Part shown: positions 33,801 to 38,557 of the stretch, piece by piece
Layout of the letters: every line of letters starts with the position of its first letter
How positions within the stretch are numbered: the first letter of the stretch is position 1
Assembly: GCA_947685225.1 (NCBI GenBank)
Contig: CANTUV010000003.1
Location: forward strand, 7,200,001 to 7,264,000
Direction of reading: 5' to 3'
DNA: 64,000 bases
Origin: Garcia nutans
Lineage: Eukaryota; Streptophyta; Magnoliopsida; Malpighiales; Euphorbiaceae
Made by a program: the position numbers and the translations under genes
Notes under the pieces: model-generated
What the model was told of the DNA's origin: nothing
Databases searched by the model: none
The model's input: only the letters and a program-made list of their open reading frames with translations

Positions 33801-34912
33801 AGAAGAGAAGAAAGGAGATGAGAGAAGAAGGAGAAGAAGGGTTTTAGCGAGGAATTGTATTAGGATAATTCATATATGATGTAGTAAGCGTTAGCATCCT
33901 ACTTTTACAGCTCATCAATTCTAATATTCCCCTCACTGAACATTCCCTGACCAAGGTAGTTATCCTTTTGTCTTTTATACACCTCAGCTCTTTTTAATGG
34001 TTTCTCCATCTTACCCTCAATCTGATTGTCGTTCACACAGCTCACTAATTCCCCCAATTTTTGTTCTCTTCTTCTCTTATATGTAGCAGGCACATAGTCA
34101 CTTCTTGGTATAATTGTTACAAACTTTCTGCTTCAACATTGGCGACCCAAAACACCAAGGAACATATTATGCTTTCTTTACATAGGCATAGGCACTCAGA
34201 CTGTCATGTTTTTGTCTAGATTTTGTACCTGTTATTTCTATTTGTTTCAGGACTAAATCATGACATACTCTGCTTTTCCACTTCAAACATGTGTGCAGTT
34301 TCTAATTTTTATGGCTTACTGATCAGGTTCTAAAAAGTGCATCAGGAATGTATAGAAATCTTAACTCATTGGCAATGAGATTGACGAAGAAAGGCGGTCT
34401 TCTCATGACTTGTTCATGTTCAGGAGCCATGACCCAAAGTGGAATATTCTTGCGAGTTCTCCAGGCAAGTAGCTTTTAAGGATGTCTCATTTACTATTCT
34501 ACAAATGAGATGATTACCGATGTTTCTAAAATGGAAATCTCCATGTTCATTGAAAGGAATAAGAAATTAAAATGCCATCCGGCCCATCCCCATTATATCT
34601 CAAGTACTACAGTATTTGGGATTGGTACAAACAAATTTTGAGGCTTTAATAGCCAAAGTTTGAAATAAGAGTGGACTGCCTTTCCAAATGGGCAAACATA
34701 GTTTGTTTTTACTTAAACCATGCTGTGCATTATGTAATATCTTCTTGAACTTCTTTTGTTCTCTTGTTCTCATTGCTGATCAGGGTGCTGCATCAATGGC
34801 AGGAAGGAAGATCACAGTTCTACGGCAGGCTGGTGCAGCTTCTGACCATCCTATTGACCCAGCCTACCAAGAAGGTGCATACCTTACTAATGTCTTACTT
34901 AGAGTGTTATAA
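9648..34912 (+). CDS. RlmI-like SAM-dependent rRNA methyltransferase (5' exons missing)
   Basis: Five exons (9648-9870, 10606-10792, 23008-23192, 34327-34464, 34784-34912) join in frame to 862 nt, giving 286 complete codons plus a stop and one base of a split first codon. The product matches the C-terminal part of the RlmI/YccW family, which makes m5C in large-subunit rRNA in bacteria. The EEHEE-type insert before the catalytic domain starts at LSGLIVDVFGD. The SAM-binding motif I is VLDVCCYSGGFAL, motif IV is ILDPPKLAP, and a cysteine-rich TCSCSGAMT loop follows. The N-terminal PUA domain (roughly the first 110 residues of bacterial RlmI) and any transit peptide must lie in exons left of 9648, outside the window or lost. 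An organellar or nuclear rRNA target is inference only. Introns 2 and 3 are swollen by retrotransposons; all splice phases are compatible, so the gene may still be functional. Confidence 0.85.
9871..10605 (+). other. Intron 1 (visible), 735 bp, GT-AG
   Basis: An ordinary GT...AG intron (donor GTACAA, acceptor CATGCTGCAG), T-rich, with no recognised repeat. Its modest size contrasts with the two following introns. Confidence 0.8.
10606..10792 (+). CDS. Methyltransferase exon B (SAM-binding motif I)
   Basis: It begins VVENGIFYAISLVGQKTGFYADQRESR, a highly conserved RlmI block with the KTGFYLDQR-type signature. It then contains VLDVCCYSGGFALSAALGGA, the glycine-rich SAM-binding loop. It ends after ATG G, with donor GTATAA at 10793. 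The 187-nt length leaves one base of a glycine codon, completed by exon C. Confidence 0.92.
10956..11345 (+). repeat. 5' LTR of the intronic Ty3 element
   Basis: It runs from TGTTATATATCA to GGGACATTACA. The second half is a long pyrimidine tract (TTCTCTTCTCTCCTTTCTC and more). It is clearly homologous to 13012-13411 over its length, with scattered differences and small indels that mark an older insertion than the Copia at 14029. Confidence 0.9.
11349..11360 (+). other. Primer binding site (tRNA-iMet)
   Basis: TGGTATCAGAGC, complementary to the 3' end of plant initiator tRNA-Met, lies three bases after the 5' LTR. Confidence 0.9.
11401..12029 (+). pseudogene. Ty3 gag remnant
   Basis: ATG at 11401 starts MTKRGGKTTCLEE, and a Q/L-rich helical stretch follows (RRIYDQLRGEQLKLGNQLGQMM). 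A frame change near 11690-11780 separates it from MDLPIFDGKETQSWLWKCEKYF, the conserved Ty3 gag motif (usually LPxFxGxDPxxWLxxxExYF). Translation then continues through LYLSDKAERWCWGWV to TNDFK, where the sequence jumps to RNase H. It is the N-terminal half of gag only, with at least one frameshift. Confidence 0.82.
12031..12941 (+). pseudogene. Ty3 RNase H / integrase C-terminal remnant
   Basis: 12031-12199 encodes AFEALKKAVNLAPMLTLPKF and LECDANGKGIGAVLVQDGK, the start of the Ty3 RNase H with its first catalytic Asp, ending at a stop. A 24-bp direct duplication (CTAGCACCTTAGCTTGAAGA) sits at 12197-12243. From about 12250 the integrase appears (VDSLNKYAL...), with a frame change and a further internal deletion. 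12299-12941 gives HGLPQALYGYSPTFP, QRMKVYADAIR, then VYLKLQPY and HLVFHVSLLKKK, the typical integrase C-terminal/GPY-like region before a chromodomain. A one-base frame break lies near 12572. Confidence 0.85.
13012..13411 (+). repeat. 3' LTR of the intronic Ty3 element
   Basis: Matches the 5' LTR from TGTTATATATCA through the pyrimidine-rich tract. The last bases are ...ATTAAA instead of ATTACA, so the canonical CA end is mutated. It contains a short insertion (AGTAACAGAGTGC region) not in the 5' LTR. Confidence 0.88.
13412..14023. other. Intron sequence between two elements; possible old LTR
   Basis: There are no genes. On the minus strand 13670-13911 begins TGTTAGGTGCAGAG and resembles a short LTR rich in TTCTCC/TTCCTA tracts, ending near ...CTTGATACA. 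No matching flanking duplication or partner was found, so a solo LTR is only a possibility. Confidence 0.3.
14029..14223 (-). repeat. 3' LTR of the intact Copia
   Basis: 195 bp, plus-strand text TGTTAACACAG...ATCTAACA. In plus orientation it reads CAGAGAAGGAAG and AAAGTGGAGAAC where the partner reads CAGAGAATGAAG and AAAGTGGGGAAC; no other differences were seen. Confidence 0.97.
14224..14237 (-). other. Polypurine tract of the intact Copia
   Basis: CTCCCCCTCAAGTT on the plus strand (a purine tract on the element's sense strand) directly abuts the 3' LTR. The pol stop codon at 14231 overlaps it. Confidence 0.9.
14231..18343 (-). CDS. Copia gag-pol polyprotein, 1370 aa, intact
   Basis: A single uninterrupted ORF carries all Copia domains in order. 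Gag (retrotransposon gag/UBN2-like) covers about residues 1-240; the CCHC zinc knuckle CYYCREPGHTKRFC is near 244-258. The protease active site WVIDSGCTDHMTG is near 320-332. GAG pre-integrase (CRLGHPSL) starts near 452. Integrase has HSDVWGP, HSDNAKEY and ...NGVAERKN, giving the DD35E triad. RT has WIFSVK, ARLVAKGYAQ, LYGLKQSPRAWFG and the catalytic VYVDDIVITG near 1053. RNase H (SDADWAGS, SSAESEYRA, DNKAAIHIASNP) extends to the C-terminus. The start ATG gives MVHFVMDDKK; a second Met five codons on is also plausible. The length equals that of full-size plant Copia polyproteins, and no catalytic residue appears lost. It is transcribed opposite to the surrounding gene. Confidence 0.97.
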   Translation of the reverse strand: MVHFVMDDKKIIDVLPVVNKIIEHQLNENNFLEWHKTIKIYLRSVDKDDHLTDDPPQGDARKLWVREDSQLFLQIQNCIGRDVVGLIGHCEFVKDLMKYLEFLYSGKGNLNRMYDTCVALYRAEQRDKPLTVYFGEVKRIIEDLNVLMPFSPDIKVQQSQREQMGVMCFLAGLSPAFETAKSQILSGSEVPNLRETFSRVLRSEGSNLMTSAPSALVSRDSGQYGNQGKGGNNRGSTGHRDSNVICYYCREPGHTKRFCKKLLNKQSRANMASQECASSSSDTVTISAAEFVELSKYRASKTVDSSVAAAAKSGISSTPGWVIDSGCTDHMTGNPSLLSSLKKPDIHRYVTLADGSKTCATGIGTANPTPSLPLSKVLCIPKFSFNLLSVSTITETLNCCVTFFPVNVVFQDLLTRRIIGRGHKSNGLYLLDDQISTSLVCNGSLSPSEVHCRLGHPSLSSLKKFYPQFQSLSSLDCESCQFAKHHRSHLIPRVINRAEFPFEKVHSDVWGPCPVTSQAGFMYFVTFMDDHSRCTWLFLMKNRSELFSIFCSFCAEIKTQFNRTIRILHSDNAKEYMSSSFQSYMSQNGIVHQTSCVDTPSQNGVAERKNRHLLEVSRALLFQMKVPKRFWADAVSTACFLINRMPSAVLKGITPYSVLFPSRALFPISPRIFGCTCFVRDVRPHVTKLDPKSLRCVFLGYSRQQKGYRCFSPELNRYLVSVDVTFFEKTPFFPSPSTYASQGEEDDLLIYVIHRSPDSTTDPTHIPESTNNEPVPILIPPLSRPRFDQVYSRRLAITDSHPPPVASLEAPSVLPQSDLDLPAAIRKGKRSCTHPISSFVSYDHLSSLSRCFVSNLDSVSTPKTVTQALSHPGWQAAMAEEMAALEANGTWDLVTLPAGKKTIGCKWIFSVKVKPDGSVARLKARLVAKGYAQVYGIDYSDTFSPVAKLSSVRLFISLAARHDWPLHQLDVKNAFLHGDLQEEVYLEQPPGFVAQGENGKVCRLRKSLYGLKQSPRAWFGRFCEVVQTFGMTKSMCDHSVFFKKSSAGVILLVVYVDDIVITGSDSAGISSLKLFLQSQFQTKDLGLLKYFLGIEVSRCKRGIFLSQRKYVLDLLKDTGKLGAKPCSAPMTPNVQLTTDGELFSDPEMYRRLIGKLNYLTVTRPDIAYSVSIMSQFMSAPTIAHWETLGQILCYLKSAPGRGILYSNHGHLDVECFSDADWAGSKVDRRSTTGYCVFVGGNLVSWKSKKQKVVSRSSAESEYRAMAQSTCEVIWIRQLLEEIGFKTSSAKLWCDNKAAIHIASNPVFHERTKHIEIDCHFIREKIQQGIISTEYVKTGEQLGDIFTKALNGSRVSYFCNKLGMLDIYALT
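18344..18887 (-). other. Copia leader (5' UTR), GC-rich, with repeats and palindrome
   Basis: The leader between primer site and gag is unusually GC-rich for this region. It contains three copies of TACTGTTCAC (18483-18492, 18502-18511, 18516-18525) and a perfect 16-bp palindrome at 18635-18650. The Copia at 28147-33160 has the same two features in its leader. The 61-aa frame at 18508-18693 looks non-genic. Confidence 0.75.
18635..18650. other. Perfect 16-bp palindrome in Copia leader
   Basis: CACGCGCCGGCGCGTG is its own reverse complement. It lies about 240 nt downstream of the primer site and about 290 nt upstream of the gag start. The same 16 bases occur at 32739-32754 in the leader of the other Copia. 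Such a palindrome could act as a dimerisation site for the packaged RNA; this is inference. Confidence 0.9.
18888..18899 (-). other. Primer binding site (tRNA-iMet) of intact Copia
   Basis: Plus-strand GCTCTGATACCA (sense strand TGGTATCAGAGC) directly adjoins the 5' LTR, perfectly matching the initiator tRNA-Met 3' end. Confidence 0.95.
18900..19094 (-). repeat. 5' LTR of the intact Copia
   Basis: 195 bp, the promoter-bearing copy for the minus-strand element. Nearly identical to 14029-14223 and followed by the target duplication GAATT. Confidence 0.97.
19100..20008. other. Intron sequence, no gene
   Basis: No ORF and no recognised element. A purine-rich run (GAGAAAAAGAAAAGAAAAAAAAAGACAGAG and similar) lies around 19230-19300. 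The target-site GAATT of the Copia marks the left edge. Confidence 0.5.
20009..20470 (-). repeat. 3' LTR of gag-only element
   Basis: Runs from TGTTATGATTATGG to GCTACGACA. It is longer than its partner because of an extra segment near 20190-20260. Confidence 0.7.
20690..21340 (-). pseudogene. Ty3-type gag remnant
   Basis: Minus-strand reading gives MTFDGSKDPLIWLHECEKFF near 21275-21320, then FKEAELWYHQLELKNPS, then GTVEEYRRQFQECLARV and QASLDLAYAMN, the usual order of the Ty3 gag (retrotrans_gag) domain. Near 20690 FCYN suggests the start of a zinc knuckle. At least four stop codons break it. No pol sequence follows. Confidence 0.72.
21639..22039 (-). repeat. 5' LTR of gag-only element
   Basis: Aligns with 20009-20470 from ATTATGATTATG to ATACGACA, with many substitutions and an insertion (CCACTTTTAGAATAG) near its end. 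Confidence 0.7.
22040..23007. other. Intron sequence before exon C
   Basis: No gene and no recognised repeat; short ORFs here have no family resemblance. The end (CTTTTACATTCTTCCAG) is a typical polypyrimidine-AG acceptor. Confidence 0.55.
23008..23192 (+). CDS. Methyltransferase exon C (motif IV DPPK)
   Basis: It begins GG, completing a glycine codon from exon B, then VDTSLPALELARKNIILNHL (SAM-binding acidic loop and following helix), FLREDATAFMKGAL and WDIVILDPPKLAPKKK. DPPKLAP is the family's motif IV. The donor GTATGG follows; length 185 nt restores phase 0. Confidence 0.93.
23669..24061 (-). repeat. 3' LTR of the intron-3 Ty3 element
   Basis: Runs from TGTTCTGTAGC to TATATGTAGCA. Purine-rich AGAGAAGAGAAGAAAGG block in the middle. 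Carries the last ~50 codons of the pol reading frame. Confidence 0.95.
23905..25345 (-). pseudogene. Ty3 integrase with C-terminal extension
   Basis: Reading right to left, a degraded H2C2 zinc region is followed by the integrase core (VVVDSFTKYAHLLPLHHPYS, LHGLPNTIISDRE, and AYHPRSDGQTERLNRTLEDYL near 24800-24860). 23905-24498 is open and reads VYLKLQPYRQAS, IHPMFHVSLLKKK, then VLVKWMYLPIADSTWED, a chromodomain-like end. The frame runs on into the LTR (left of 24061) as ATYKRRRERKLGKLVGYV and stops at 23905. Frame breaks lie around 24500-24540, 24780 and 24850-24910. Confidence 0.88.
25346..27049 (-). pseudogene. Ty3 reverse transcriptase and RNase H
   Basis: 26366-27049 holds the RT N-terminal half (IRPYRYPHIQKHEIEKL, WRFCVDYRQLN, YFKIDLRSGYHQIRM, FTVMPFGLTNAPATFQ). 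26123-26353 continues with FVLVFFDNILVYSK, where the catalytic FFDDILVYS is changed to FFDN. A stop near 26369 separates the two. 25346-26107 carries ELRGFLGSTSYYRRFI, then RNase H (LESDASGTGIRAVLRQEGRPIAYLSKTL, AIVYAITKWRHYL, IIKTDHESIKHL) and KGKSNTVVDALSR. The Asp-to-Asn change in the RT active site would abolish activity. Confidence 0.9.
27183..27821 (-). pseudogene. Ty3 zinc knuckle and protease region
   Basis: A proline/asparagine-rich N-terminal stretch is followed by YFKCGDRYYPSHRCQQK, a CCHC-type knuckle with one Cys replaced (FKCGDRYYPSHRC). An acidic linker is next, then the protease with LIDSGSTHIFID and TVTVADGRKF. The frame ends near 27183, where a shift separates it from RT. 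Confidence 0.82.
27867..28146 (-). pseudogene. Ty3 gag, C-terminal half (left of the Copia insertion)
   Basis: Encodes ENNQRNGSGDTQKLTLMP, then VVAEFNQLIQRGTVLEFQEEF, AYxxSCFMGGLKPEIGGAV, matching the second half of the Ty3 gag domain (EFNxLxQxGSVxEYQxxFE and SFxxGLxxEIxxxV). The Copia LTR starts at 28147. Its other half is at 33161-33675. Any chimeric frame across the LTR boundary (residues CVLQ at the start) is not genuine gag. Confidence 0.85.
28147..28340 (-). repeat. 3' LTR of nested Copia
   Basis: Plus text TGTAAAACACAGAGC...CTATAACA. The pol stop codon at 28333 lies inside this LTR. Confidence 0.95.
28333..31930 (-). pseudogene. Copia pol with one nonsense codon
   Basis: The pol frame contains the zinc knuckle CHYCKEEGHIKKNC (near 31800-31850), protease WIVDSGVTDHMIG, GAG pre-integrase CQLGHPPL, integrase (HSDIWGP, RSDNAKEY, NGVVERKN) and RT/RNase H. 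A TGA at 30385-30387, where the intact relative has an Arg codon in the KGYRCFSP block, interrupts the chain before RT. The change fits a C-to-T transition at a CpG. Downstream, 28333-30357 has WVYTVKMNPDGS, LYGLKQSPRAWFG, VYVDDIVITGS and RNase H (TDADYAGD, DNEAAIYIATNP). A 25-codon in-frame insertion precedes the YVDD motif (see the SINE feature). Confidence 0.93.
29338..29403 (-). repeat. 5'-truncated SINE (Au-type) 3' end inserted in RT
   Basis: AAAGGGCAGCCCGGTGCACG, GAAGGGTCGGACCCATTGGG and the sequence between them form the 3' portion of the angiosperm Au SINE consensus as I remember it (minus orientation), about 66 bp long. It is flanked by a 9-bp near-perfect duplication of the target (GCTAAATGA at 29329-29337, GCTAGATGA at 29404-29412). 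Insert plus duplication is 75 nt, so the RT frame stays open with 25 extra codons. The tRNA-derived head with boxes A and B is missing, so the copy is dead on arrival. The Au label needs a database check. Confidence 0.85.
31908..32531 (-). pseudogene. Copia gag, frameshifted before the zinc knuckle
   Basis: MGDSSEKKVVTEVTFGSS begins gag. NYAQWKRIIRRFV, VRELWEYLEFMF and LYRLDQKGRSLKQYYAEFK match the Copia gag of the intact relative. The frame ends at LLRVIQ-stop; the sequence continues in another frame as SGDTVALVSNANQG toward the zinc knuckle. A one-base indel near 31920-31935 therefore splits gag from the rest. Confidence 0.9.
32532..32952 (-). other. Leader of nested Copia with repeated motif and palindrome
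   Basis: Between primer site and gag start, this leader has two TCACTGTTCAC copies (32600-32610 and 32620-32630) and the palindrome CACGCGCCGGCGCGTG at 32739-32754, as in the intact Copia. A GC-rich stretch covers about 32680-32830. No protein is expected here; the 80-aa frame at 32611-32853 has no recognised family. Confidence 0.75.
32739..32754. other. Perfect 16-bp palindrome in Copia leader (second copy)
   Basis: Same self-complementary sequence as at 18635-18650, about 200 nt from the primer site and about 210 nt before the gag ATG. Confidence 0.9.
32953..32964 (-). other. Primer binding site (tRNA-iMet) of nested Copia
   Basis: GCTCTGATACCA on the plus strand adjoins the 5' LTR, perfect match to the initiator tRNA-Met complement. 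Confidence 0.95.
32965..33160 (-). repeat. 5' LTR of nested Copia
   Basis: Same sequence as the left LTR apart from an ACTACTCATATTTA variant (2-bp indel and a substitution), a GGG/GGA change and TTTTATAACA at the end. Confidence 0.95.
33161..33675 (-). pseudogene. Ty3 gag, N-terminal half (right of the Copia insertion)
   Basis: 33457-33675 starts MSKTGRKPINPAIGEGSETEKI with a glutamine/arginine-rich helix. A frame change near 33460-33476 leads to the frame with GYLVRLLPKMELPLFQGKS and WLWKCNKYFLVYEVPEEHKMGL, the Ty3 gag N-terminal motif. It stops at the Copia LTR at 33160. Together with 27867-28146 it forms the split gag. Confidence 0.85.
33717..34088 (-). repeat. 5' LTR of the intron-3 Ty3 element
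   Basis: Homologous to 23669-24061 along its length, shortened by an indel after GATGTAGTAA. Followed by target duplication GGCAC. Confidence 0.95.
34094..34326 (+). other. Intron 3 remainder before exon D
   Basis: Non-coding, T-rich, ending in GCTTACTGATCAG. Contains no recognised repeat. Confidence 0.6.
34327..34464 (+). CDS. Methyltransferase exon D (TCSCS loop)
   Basis: VLKSASGMYRNLNSLAMRL and KKGGLLMTCSCSGAMTQSG, then FLRVLQ. The cysteine-bearing TCSCS loop is the conserved catalytic-domain motif. Length 138 nt, phase 0 at both ends. It ends in CCAG, followed by GCAAGT instead of GTAAGT. Confidence 0.93.
34465..34783 (+). other. GC-AG intron, 319 bp
   Basis: The donor is GCAAGT after CAG, so the junction CAG/GCAAGT matches U1 snRNA well except for the GC. 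The acceptor is TGCTGATCAG. Exons on both sides join in frame (RVLQ|GAASMAGR), which matches the family. GC-AG introns are a minor but normal class in plants. Confidence 0.88.
34784..34912 (+). CDS. Methyltransferase exon E (last)
   Basis: GAASMAGRKITVLRQAGAAS, then DHPIDPAYQEGAYLTNVLLRVL and the stop TAA at 34910-34912. DHP and EGxYL are conserved C-terminal features of the RlmI family, so the gene ends normally. Confidence 0.95.
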   Translation, partial: GAASMAGRKITVLRQAGAASDHPIDPAYQEGAYLTNVLLRVL

Positions 34913-35340
34913 ATGCATCAGTATTCTTGTACAAACACGAGAAACAAAGTTTATACTGACATTGGTTCAATTTCAAACATTCGACGGAAGAGATCTGATA
35001 ATTTGTCTGAAGTTAGGCTATATAGACGTGTTCCAAATTTAAGGGCAAATCTGAAATCCTTATAAACTTTCAGCATGGGCATAGTTCGGGAACTGGCAGT
35101 TTGAGGTTGGGGGAGGGAAAAATCTTTTTAGTTTTTTTTTTTTACTTACAATTTACCAAGATCTAAGAAGCTAATTCATCCAATTAAATAAGAATAAAAC
35201 CGATGACTCCATGGTTTTAACTAGTACCGCTTTAGTTTCTAAACATGTTTAGCCTCCAATCCCAGGTTTCTTAGTGAATATAATTTAATTTAAATTATAA
35301 AACTTAATGATAATTTTTTTAGAAAATAAAATTGTCAAAT
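34913..35340 (+). other. 3' UTR / downstream region of the methyltransferase gene
   Basis: No further exon is expected. An AATAAA hexamer occurs at 35193-35198, which could be a poly(A) signal, but AT richness makes the match weak. Nothing else was recognised. Confidence 0.35.
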
Positions 35341-37084
35341 TTGATGTGACTCTGCCCAATTTATATGGAATTAGGAGGAAATTATATGGATAACTATTTT
35401 CCAAGTTTTGTTTTCAAAAAATACTGTACATATCTTTTTTTTTTATCACTTTTAAATTCCTTGTTTTTTCATTTTTACCTTTTTTTTTTCTTATTTTCCA
35501 AATATATGGTTTTTTAATGCTTCTTCCTTGTTCCCACGTTTGTTTGTTCATCTGTTGTTCTTTTTCCTTTTCGATTTTCCTTTGCTCTTTCTATCCAATA
35601 CTCCCACATTTAATTAGGAAACATATGAGTATTAAATTACAATCATAATGATTCAATTGTATATGTTTGAGAAATCTAAAATTGTACATCTCCTTGTATT
35701 TGTAACTTTTTTATTTTGCTTTTGGTTGTGTTTAATTGTAATATTAGAGGTTTTTTTTTTTTGAATTGTTTTGCCTTTTATATGATCTATAAATTATTTT
35801 GAAGGAATTTTTATCTTTTGTAATTTTTTTCCTTATTCTTATCAATTTGTATTGATATATGTTCTTTCTTTTAATTTGTATTTGTATTATTTGTTTGTAA
35901 TTAAAAGTTGAAATACAAAATATCTGCAATATTTATACATTCAACATATATATATGTTCATAATATATATATTATAATTAACCAACATGAAAAAGTTGAA
36001 AGATTACATATTTGTAATATATATATATATATTATAATTAAATAATATATAAATGTTGTATGACATATAAAGGCTAAACAATATATACACAATAGATTTA
36101 CAATATATACATAAAGGCTAGAGTAGAATATATCTGTTACGTATATATAACGTATTTGTAATATATATAAAATAATATTATTAAGGTTTTTTTTTTAAAA
36201 ATTACAAAATAATATTATTTTCTTTTAAAGTTATTATTTTATAAATTAATATTTGAAATAAACATAATTTTATTTTTTGAAAAATTTTATAACATTTGCA
36301 TAATATATCCGCAATATATATACAATATATATGAGTTGAAAAAATTGCAATGTTTTTTATTCGTGTTTATAAATATTTCTTATTTTATTTTATTATTTTT
36401 TATATATTTAATGCATTTTAAAATATTTTAAATTAACGTTATTACAATGTTTACGCGTTATAAAAATTCTTCCTTGAATTTTTAAACTAGGTACTTAGGT
36501 AGAAAATTAAACTTTTTATATTTTCATGCACACTTTGATATATTATCTTAAAAAATACAATGTAGGTAATCCTCTTGGATCAACTATTTTATTACCTCAA
36601 AAATTTTATTAAAATATCACTACAAATTATCTCAAAATATTTGAGTAGCCATTATAGATCTACTTTTGCTTGGAAGAAGTTTACTGGTTAATTAGGGCAC
36701 TACCTTATAATACAAATAGGGTTATATTTAAAAATGGCATCACTTCCTCGCCAAGGATATTAATGACATTAATGCTAAAACTGAGTTCAGTATAATATTT
36801 TCATATGTTTACCTCATTATTCTCAATTCTTGCAACTACTTAGCTCTCCTCTTGCACACTTTTCAAATATCAATGTCACTGTTATTTCTAAACTTTAGTT
36901 TATTGTACATATACTCTTAGTCACTTTCATGCGCATTTTGTCCATAATAATTCCTATACTCTAGTCTTATAATATAAATGATACCTAATTTTAATGTCTA
37001 TCTATATACATGTCCAATATCTCCATCCGCTTATCTGAATCATTTATATTCATACACTTTAAACATTCAAATTCAGTTGAGTTC
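35341..37084. other. Highly AT-rich intergenic stretch
   Basis: There are no genes. 35930-36360 contains many TATATA/ATAATATAT runs and small inverted repeats (AACATATATATATGTT near 35943-35958; TAATATATATATATATATTA around 36017-36036). The composition resembles matrix-attachment-type or unstable AT-rich DNA, but no function can be shown. Confidence 0.6.
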
Positions 37085-37107
37085 TTTTTTTTTTTTTTTT
37101 TTTTTTT
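37085..37107. repeat. Poly(T) run, 23 bases
   Basis: An uninterrupted run of T between GTTC and GCT. It could be the antisense poly(A) tail of a retroposon, but no body is recognisable on its left. Confidence 0.9.
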
Positions 37108-38557
37108 GCTTTAATCTCTGCTTCAAAAATGTTAGCTCAAGTGTCATTTTTAACATATTTCATTATATTTATACCTCAAGCTAATCACTACCAAATCTCC
37201 ATATTTTAGGTATATAAATTCAATTTATACTTTAGTCAACCAAATCTCTTAGCTATAAACTCATTTTTTTTTTAAATTCTAATCCATTTTTAGCTCAAGA
37301 ATATTAATAATAATCTCAACAATCAATTCAAACATTAAACCAAATTTATTATCATCAATTCCTCAAAATCAAAACTCAAAGTTTAAATTTATCAATTAAT
37401 TCAATTAAACATTATAATAAGAATTACTCATTCCTATTAATGATGTCTTTGTATCATGCCAAATTCAAGTTTCAGAGATAATATTTTGGCCTATTGACAA
37501 CCATTGTCTAGCTTGAAGGCAATACAAGTGATGCCAAGCGTCTAGATTAAAGACAAATCATATAATAGTGACGTTCAACGTCTAACTCGAAGGTAAATCC
37601 ATATTGGCAAAAATAAAACTCTGGAAAAGAATATTATATAAAGCAACACACATATTATATACATTTCCATAATCAATTTTCTATCACGTTTTTTCATATA
37701 CTCTTCTTTTTCATAGCCATGCATAATTCCATTAATTTATAAATAACTAATCACATTTTTAATATTATGTCACATCTACAATGTGACTTCACTACCCACA
37801 TACTTTGGGTATTTTCACTTTTTTCACAATTGTCACATATTATTCATTTTAGCTATTTACAATAGCTTAATATAATATGCATAATGTATTTTACATCATT
37901 TCACAATCAACAATGCAATGCATTTGAAAACTAAATTACAAAGTAACTTGGCACATTTTTAATATCAAAATGTGCTAAGCCGAATTAAATGCAAATGTAG
38001 TATGTTTCTTTAAAGTATGTGCATACCTTTATCCAAGGCAATGTCCAAGCTAAATCCATACTCTTTTTTTCACTTTCTAAAATGTCCTTTAGTATGTACC
38101 TTTATCCAAAACAACTTCAAAGCTAAATTCATACTCTTCTCTCCACTTTTCAAAACGCCATTCACTACTTCAACCAAGCAACTTGGTTCCACTCACTACC
38201 TAACCAAAATATGAGTGTATACAATACATTAGGATCACATTTTAATATACTTTAACTAGTAAAATTCAATTTATCACATTTCCTTTCAACTTTCAAATTT
38301 TTTCCTAACCTTCTTTAATTCTAGAAAACTATTCTAATGAATTCCAAGTTGAGTTTTTAAAGTTCATTTATATCTTTAAAATCATATTATAATATTATTT
38401 AAACAGTTAAATTCAATTTTCATCAGTTCTTTACAAACTTCCTACCAAAACCCTAAATCTCTTCTTCCTCTCTCAAACTTCTGTCAACCTTAATTGTTTC
38501 AACCATTTAACCACAAAATCATTATCTCTACATCAAACTAACATCATCAAACTTATT
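37108..38557. other. AT-rich, LTR-like non-coding sequence
   Basis: No ORF. 37490-37610 carries repeated GTCTAGCTTGAAGGCAAxxx / GCGTCTAGATTAAAGAC / CGTCTAACTCGAAGG modules. A similar GTCTAGCCCCGAAGGCAA block lies in the LTR at 52600-52630. This suggests an old Ty3-type LTR here, but its edges were not found. Confidence 0.4.

Larger units (their letters stand above)
23669..34088 (-). mobile_element. Chromodomain-type Ty3 element split by a Copia
   Basis: LTRs at 23669-24061 and 33717-34088 and an exact target duplication GGCAC (23664-23668 and 34089-34093) delimit the element. The worn primer site GCTCTGATACTAGT lies at 33703-33716. From right to left the minus strand encodes gag (interrupted at 33161 and resumed at 28146), protease, RT, RNase H and integrase. 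The internal Copia is younger. LTRs differ at many positions and by a roughly 20-bp indel near 23840, so the host element is clearly older than its guest. Several stops inactivate it. Confidence 0.95.
23193..34326 (+). other. Giant intron 3 (about 11.1 kb) with nested retrotransposons
   Basis: Donor GTATGGCAG, acceptor TTACTGATCAG. About 10.4 kb of it is a minus-strand Ty3 element (23669-34088), which itself contains a Copia of 5.0 kb (28147-33160). Without them the intron would be about 0.7 kb. Confidence 0.88.

Noticed and set aside
34688..34783. Upstream extension of the last methyltransferase exon
   Set aside because: Family alignment and the acceptor TGATCAG place the exon start at 34784; the upstream part is intron.
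37085..37107. Poly(T) run as a retroposon tail
   Set aside because: No recognisable gene or SINE body or target duplication next to it; it may be simple slippage.
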